Source: Hyphomicrobiales bacterium (GTDB lineage Bacteria > Pseudomonadota > Alphaproteobacteria > Rhizobiales > Beijerinckiaceae). From it: a stretch of DNA of 10,375 bases. Below, in pieces: positions 7,429-10,375 of this stretch (positions are counted from its first letter, which is position 1; each line of letters begins with the position of its first letter). Both the position numbers and the translations under genes were made by a program. The notes beneath the pieces are model-generated. The model ran no database searches. It was not told where the DNA came from and saw nothing but the letters and a program-made list of their open reading frames with translations. The stretch spans positions 1 to 10,375 of the forward strand of contig JAATEW010000451.1 of the NCBI GenBank assembly GCA_015655535.1, in the 5' to 3' direction.

Positions 7429-8175
7429 ATGGCCAATCTTTCCGGAAAAACAGCGCTCGTTACCGGCGCCTCGCGCGGTATCGGACGCGCCACCGCGCTG
7501 GCGCTCGCCGAAGCGGGCGCGCAGGTCGTCGTCCATTATAGCCGCGGCGCGAAAGAGGCCGAGGCCGTCGTCGCCGAGATCAGAAAAGCTGGCGGGCGCG
7601 CCGACGCCGTCGCGGCCGATCTCGCCGCGCCGGGCGGCGCTCATCTTCTTGCGAAGAAAGTGCGCGAGATCGTCGGCGATAGGCTCGATATTCTGGTGCC
7701 GAACGCGGGCGTAGCGAAAAACGCGACGATCGAAGAGACGACCGTCGAGGATTTCGACAATCTCTTCGCCGTGAACGTTCGCGCGCCGTTCTTTCTCGTC
7801 CAGCAATTGCTGCCGATCCTGCAAAATGGCAGCAGCATTATTCTGTTGTCGTCATTGGCGGCACACGCGGCGGTCGGAAACCTGCCGGCCTATGCCGCAA
7901 CCAAAGGCGCAGTGGACGCGATGGTGAAGCATTTTGCAGCCAGCCTTGGGCCGCGCGGCATTCGCGTCAATGCGATCGCGCCCGGCGTCATCAACACGGA
8001 TATGTCAAGCTTCGCCAGAACCGACGCGGGCCGCGATTTCACGCTCGGCATACAGGCCTTGCAACGCGTCGCCGGGCCGGAGGATGTCGGGCCGGTCGTG
8101 GCATTCCTTGCCTCCGATGATGCGCGCTGGATCACCGGCGATACAGTGCGGGTCGACGGCGGCTCGAAGCTTTAA
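7429..8175 (+). CDS. SDR-family NAD(P)-dependent oxidoreductase
   Basis: A 248-residue classical short-chain dehydrogenase/reductase with a Rossmann fold. The cofactor loop is TGASRGIG (12-19). The NAG motif is at 92-94, catalytic Asn116 lies in AVNV, and Ser142, Tyr155 and Lys159 (YAATK) complete the tetrad. The Ser-Tyr spacing of 13 is canonical. PGVINTDM and the C-terminal GDTVRVDGG are standard for FabG-like members. Arg16 and the SRG at 38-40 after strand 2 suggest NADP(H), though this is not decisive. Start ATG 7429 is preferred because AGGA (7416-7419) precedes it and the product then begins MANLSGKTALVTG. The ATG at 7408 would add seven residues. The tautomerase gene follows 37 bases later and is probably co-transcribed. 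The substrate cannot be read from the sequence. A fatty-acid FabG role is unlikely given this context. Confidence 0.92.
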   Translation: MANLSGKTALVTGASRGIGRATALALAEAGAQVVVHYSRGAKEAEAVVAEIRKAGGRADAVAADLAAPGGAHLLAKKVREIVGDRLDILVPNAGVAKNATIEETTVEDFDNLFAVNVRAPFFLVQQLLPILQNGSSIILLSSLAAHAAVGNLPAYAATKGAVDAMVKHFAASLGPRGIRVNAIAPGVINTDMSSFARTDAGRDFTLGIQALQRVAGPEDVGPVVAFLASDDARWITGDTVRVDGGSKL

Positions 8176-8212
8176 TATGGCTTCAAACGCCACCGCACGA
8201 TGGAGAACATAA

Positions 8213-8602
8213 ATGCCGTTGCTACGCATTGATTTGGTCGAAGGCCGAAATGGCGAAGAGATAAGGGTTTTGGCGGATGCCATCCATCGCGCCATGCTCA
8301 AAGCTTTCGGCGTGCCGGAACGCGACCGCTATCAGATCATCGCAGAGCATAAGGCATCCCAACTGATTGCCGAGGATACCGGCCTCGGCATTCCCCGGAC
8401 CCAGAACTTCGTGTTGATCCAAGTCACCACGCGGCCACGCACTCGAGCCGAGAAGGAGGCGTTCTACCGGCTTGTTACCGAGGAACTCAAGGCCGCGAGC
8501 AACATCGAGGCGTCCGACGTGATGATGACGATTGTCCAGAACACGGACGAGGATTGGTCATTCGGGCACGGGCGCGCGCAGTTTCTGACGGGCGAGCTTT
8601 GA
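8213..8602 (+). CDS. Tautomerase-superfamily protein, malonate semialdehyde decarboxylase-like
   Basis: A 129-residue beta-alpha-beta repeat protein whose initiator Met would be removed to expose Pro1, the catalytic residue of the superfamily. Counting from Pro1, it has Asp37 (ERDRY), Arg73 and Arg75 (TTRPRTR), Trp114 and Phe116 (DWSFGHGRAQF), Phe123 and a C-terminal Leu128. As I recall them, these are the active-site and pocket positions of malonate semialdehyde decarboxylase (MSAD) from Pseudomonas pavonaceae, which has about the same length. MSAD turns 3-oxopropanoate into acetaldehyde and CO2. The active enzyme should be a cytoplasmic trimer. Ribosome site GGAGA lies six bases before the ATG. 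The gene shares an operon with the SDR and sits under the divergent LysR. Superfamily membership is firm. The exact reaction is inferred, and a promiscuous tautomerase or hydratase is the main alternative. Confidence 0.88.
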   Translation: MPLLRIDLVEGRNGEEIRVLADAIHRAMLKAFGVPERDRYQIIAEHKASQLIAEDTGLGIPRTQNFVLIQVTTRPRTRAEKEAFYRLVTEELKAASNIEASDVMMTIVQNTDEDWSFGHGRAQFLTGEL

Positions 8603-8621
8603 CCCCTCGCCCCGCAGACAG

Positions 8622-8684
8622 AAAACCAAACCCTCGTCCTTCGAGACGGCCTTCGGCCTCCTCGGGATGAGGGTTTGGTTTTTT
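8622..8684. terminator. Bidirectional hairpin terminator between convergent tautomerase and pheS genes
   Basis: AAAACCAAACCCTC (8622-8635) pairs perfectly with GAGGGTTTGGTTTT (8669-8682), a 14-bp stem. The stem extends inward by several more pairs with G-U wobbles. The interior holds a second hairpin (CGAG and GGCC against GGCC and CTCG, 8642-8664). T6 at 8679-8684 serves the + strand. A8622-A8625 gives four U on the - strand transcript from pheS. The inner part (GTCCTTCGAGACGG through GGATGAGG) resembles a palindrome very common between rhizobial genes, so a repeat seems to have become the terminator. Confidence 0.85.
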
Positions 8685-8685
8685 A

Positions 8686-9768
8686 CTAACTGCTCAACCC
8701 GCCGACCAAGCTCGGCATGTCGAGCGGCCGGAAACCGTAATGCGTCAGCCAGCGCACATCAGCCTCGAAGAAGGCGCGCAGATCCGGCATGCCATATTTG
8801 AGCATGGCGATACGGTCGATCCCCATGCCCCAGGCAAAGCCTTGATAGACATCGGGATCGAGCCCGCAGTTTCGCAGCACGTTCGGATGCACCATGCCGC
8901 AGCCGAGAATTTCGAGCCAATCCTCGCCCTCGCCAAAGCGGATTTCGCCGCCTTTGCGCGAACATTGAATGTCGACTTCCATCGACGGCTCGGTGAAGGG
9001 AAAGAAGCTCGGCCGAAAGCGCATCTTCACGTCGGGCACTTCAAAGAAGGCCTTGCAGAATTCTTCCAGCACCCATTTCAGATGGCCGAGGTTCGCCTGC
9101 TTGTCGATGACGAGCCCTTCGACCTGATGGAACATCGGCGTATGCGTCTGATCGGAATCGCAGCGATAGGTGCGGCCCGGACAGATCACCCGGATCGGCG
9201 GCTTTTGCGTCAGCATGGTGCGCACCTGCACCGGGCTCGTATGGGTGCGCAGCACTTTGCGTTCGCCCTTGGCGTCGGGCATCAGGAAAAATGTATCGTG
9301 CATCTCCCGCGCCGGATGATCCGGCGGGAAATTCAGCTTGGTGAAATTATAATCGTCGCTTTCGATATCCGGCCCTTCGGCGATCGAAAAGCCCATATCG
9401 GCGAAGATCGCGGCGAGCTCGTCCATGACCTGCGTAATGGGGTGAATGCGGCCGGCCTCAAGCGGCGTGACGCGCACCGGCAGAGTCACATCGACGGTCT
9501 CGGCGATAAGCCTGGCTTCGAGCGCGGCCTCCTTCAAGATTGTTTTGCGCGCGGCAAGCGCTTCGGTGACCTTGTCTTTCAGGGCATTGATCGCCGCGCC
9601 TTGGGTCTTGCGCTCGTCGGGCGCCATTTTGCCGAGCGTCGCAAGCAGAGCCGAGATCGATCCCTTTTTGCCGAGCGCCGCGACGCGCACCACCTCGAGC
9701 GCAGCCTCGCCGGCGGCGGCTTCGATGGAGGCAAGCACATCGGCTTCAAGCGATGCCAATTCGGACAT
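8686..9768 (-). CDS. pheS: Phenylalanine--tRNA ligase alpha subunit
   Basis: Catalytic subunit of the (alpha-beta)2 class II synthetase that charges tRNA-Phe. It has 360 residues, a usual length. An N-terminal helical arm (about 1-85), expected to form the tRNA-binding coiled coil, precedes the catalytic core. Motif 1 is HPITQVMDEL (109-118). DHPAREMHDTFF (150-161) and RTHTSPVQ (174-181) follow. Motif 2 is GRTYRCDSD through HQVEG (198-218), then FRPSFFPFTEPSMEVDI (251-267). Motif 3 is GMGIDRIAMLKYG (314-326). All are intact, so the subunit should be functional. ATG 9768 is the only sensible start and has no strong ribosome site. Function requires PheT, which normally follows pheS directly. 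Here pheS ends against a terminator and a convergent gene, so pheT must lie elsewhere. Confidence 0.97.
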   Translation of the reverse strand: MSELASLEADVLASIEAAAGEAALEVVRVAALGKKGSISALLATLGKMAPDERKTQGAAINALKDKVTEALAARKTILKEAALEARLIAETVDVTLPVRVTPLEAGRIHPITQVMDELAAIFADMGFSIAEGPDIESDDYNFTKLNFPPDHPAREMHDTFFLMPDAKGERKVLRTHTSPVQVRTMLTQKPPIRVICPGRTYRCDSDQTHTPMFHQVEGLVIDKQANLGHLKWVLEEFCKAFFEVPDVKMRFRPSFFPFTEPSMEVDIQCSRKGGEIRFGEGEDWLEILGCGMVHPNVLRNCGLDPDVYQGFAWGMGIDRIAMLKYGMPDLRAFFEADVRWLTHYGFRPLDMPSLVGGLSS

Positions 9769-9793
9769 GGATATCGATCTCTATCTTAGCCTG

Positions 9794-9825
9794 TCTGATG
9801 CGCGGTTTTTGCCACGCGCATCAGA
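9794..9825 (-). promoter_or_regulatory. Inverted repeat in the pheS upstream region
   Basis: TCTGATGCGCG (9794-9804) and CGCGCATCAGA (9815-9825) are perfect 11-bp complements around a 10-base loop. They lie between the helicase stop and the pheS ATG, ending 26 bases before the latter. Read on the - strand, no T-tract follows, so it is a poor intrinsic terminator of the helicase gene. It may be an mRNA stem in a shared transcript, an operator, or a leader element for pheS. I see no short Phe-rich leader peptide. Confidence 0.5.
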
Positions 9826-9847
9826 GCTTGTCGAGTAACGCCGGTTT

Positions 9848-10375
9848 TTAGCTCTTGCTGAAGGACGAGCCAGGCTTTTGCCGGTTGAACCGCGCAGGCT
9901 TGGGCGCCGTGGCAGCCGGACCATTGGCATGTGGAGCCCCGCCACGCCCTGCCGCCGGCTGCGGACGCTTGCCCGGCGTATGCGTGCGGGCGCCAGCGGG
10001 ACCTGCGGCACCATCGGCACGGAACTCGACACTTTTGCCGGGTCCACGCGACGGCTGCCGGTTGCTGCGTCCCTTCGGATGCGGCTGCACCGGACGCTCG
10101 GAGACCGCCGGGCGGGGCATCGGGCTTCCAGGCGGAAGCCTGCGATCCGTCGTTGCGATCTTCTCGCGGATCAAGGATTCAATCGCCCGCAGAAACGCCC
10201 GCTCCTCACCATCGCAAAAGGAGATGGCAATGCCCGACGCCCCTGCCCGCGCGGTGCGGCCGATACGATGAACATAAGACTCGGCCACATTCGGCAGATC
10301 GAAATTGATGACATGGGTGACGTCGTCAACATCGATGCCGCGCGCCGCGATATCGGTCGCGACAAGCACTTTCAC
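9848..10375 (-). CDS. DEAD-box RNA helicase, C-terminal part (5' end outside window)
   Basis: The C-terminal 175 or so residues of a RhlE-type DEAD-box ATP-dependent RNA helicase, which remodels RNA in ribosome assembly or decay. Visible are motif V (VLVATDIAARGIDVDDVTHVINFD, starting at the window edge) and motif VI (YVHRIGRTARAG, arginine fingers). After the end of the RecA-like domain 2 (about visible residue 75) comes a 100-residue tail rich in Pro, Arg, Gly, Ala, Lys and Gln (for example RSNRQPSRGPGK). It is probably disordered and RNA-binding. The GTG at the very edge is not a real start; the DEAD motif and the rest lie beyond 10375. The gene precedes pheS on the same strand with a 79-base gap. 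The exact subfamily (RhlE, DbpA or CsdA-like) cannot be fixed from this part, hence no symbol. Confidence 0.93.
   Translation of the reverse strand: MKVLVATDIAARGIDVDDVTHVINFDLPNVAESYVHRIGRTARAGASGIAISFCDGEERAFLRAIESLIREKIATTDRRLPPGSPMPRPAVSERPVQPHPKGRSNRQPSRGPGKSVEFRADGAAGPAGARTHTPGKRPQPAAGRGGAPHANGPAATAPKPARFNRQKPGSSFSKS

Noticed and set aside
9310..9326. 17-base palindrome in pheS (CGCCGGAT-G-ATCCGGCG)
   Set aside because: It falls in the strongly conserved DHPAR codons, so protein constraint and GC bias explain it.
8740..9789. Open frame on the + strand (349 codons) opposite pheS
   Set aside because: pheS shows all class II motifs; the His/Arg/Gly-rich + translation is its mirror and no ribosome site supports it.

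Overview
The window looks like a chromosomal segment of a GC-rich alphaproteobacterium, most likely order Hyphomicrobiales (Rhizobiales). The evidence is the gene order rpsA - sppA - ihfB - lapA - trpF - trpB, the codon use, and intergenic palindromes of the rhizobial type. A Beijerinckiaceae/Methylocystaceae-like host is my best guess, but it rests on general familiarity and not on a search.

Left part (1-6266, all on +): the 3' end of rpsA (ribosomal protein S1, last domains), closed by a clean intrinsic terminator. Next comes a short Hsp70-family gene (YegD-like, nucleotide-binding domain only), then a 197-base gap filled by two adjacent palindromic repeats. The conserved block follows: sppA (inner-membrane serine/lysine protease), ihfB (IHF beta subunit, GTG start), lapA (DUF1049 membrane protein), trpF and trpB (tryptophan synthesis, 10 bases apart). 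trpA, which normally follows trpB in this lineage, is absent.

Middle part (6267-8685): an accessory cassette. A LysR-type regulator (-) is divergent from a classical short-chain dehydrogenase (SDR, +) and a tautomerase-superfamily protein (+). The last carries every active-site position I recall for malonate semialdehyde decarboxylase. A LysR-box-like dyad lies in the divergent promoter region, and a perfect 18-bp-arm palindrome lies inside the lysR coding sequence. A long hairpin terminator, built on what looks like a dispersed alphaproteobacterial palindrome, closes the cassette and separates it from convergent pheS.

Right part (8686-10375, all on -): pheS (PheRS alpha subunit, complete) without pheT downstream of it, preceded by the 3' end of a DEAD-box RNA helicase with a long basic, disordered tail.

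Most of the window is housekeeping: translation, nucleoid architecture, envelope quality control and amino-acid synthesis. The most interesting part is the cassette. It sits exactly where both trpA (after trpB) and pheT (after pheS) would be expected, so it marks a rearrangement junction and may encode a small regulated route through a 3-oxo acid such as malonate semialdehyde.
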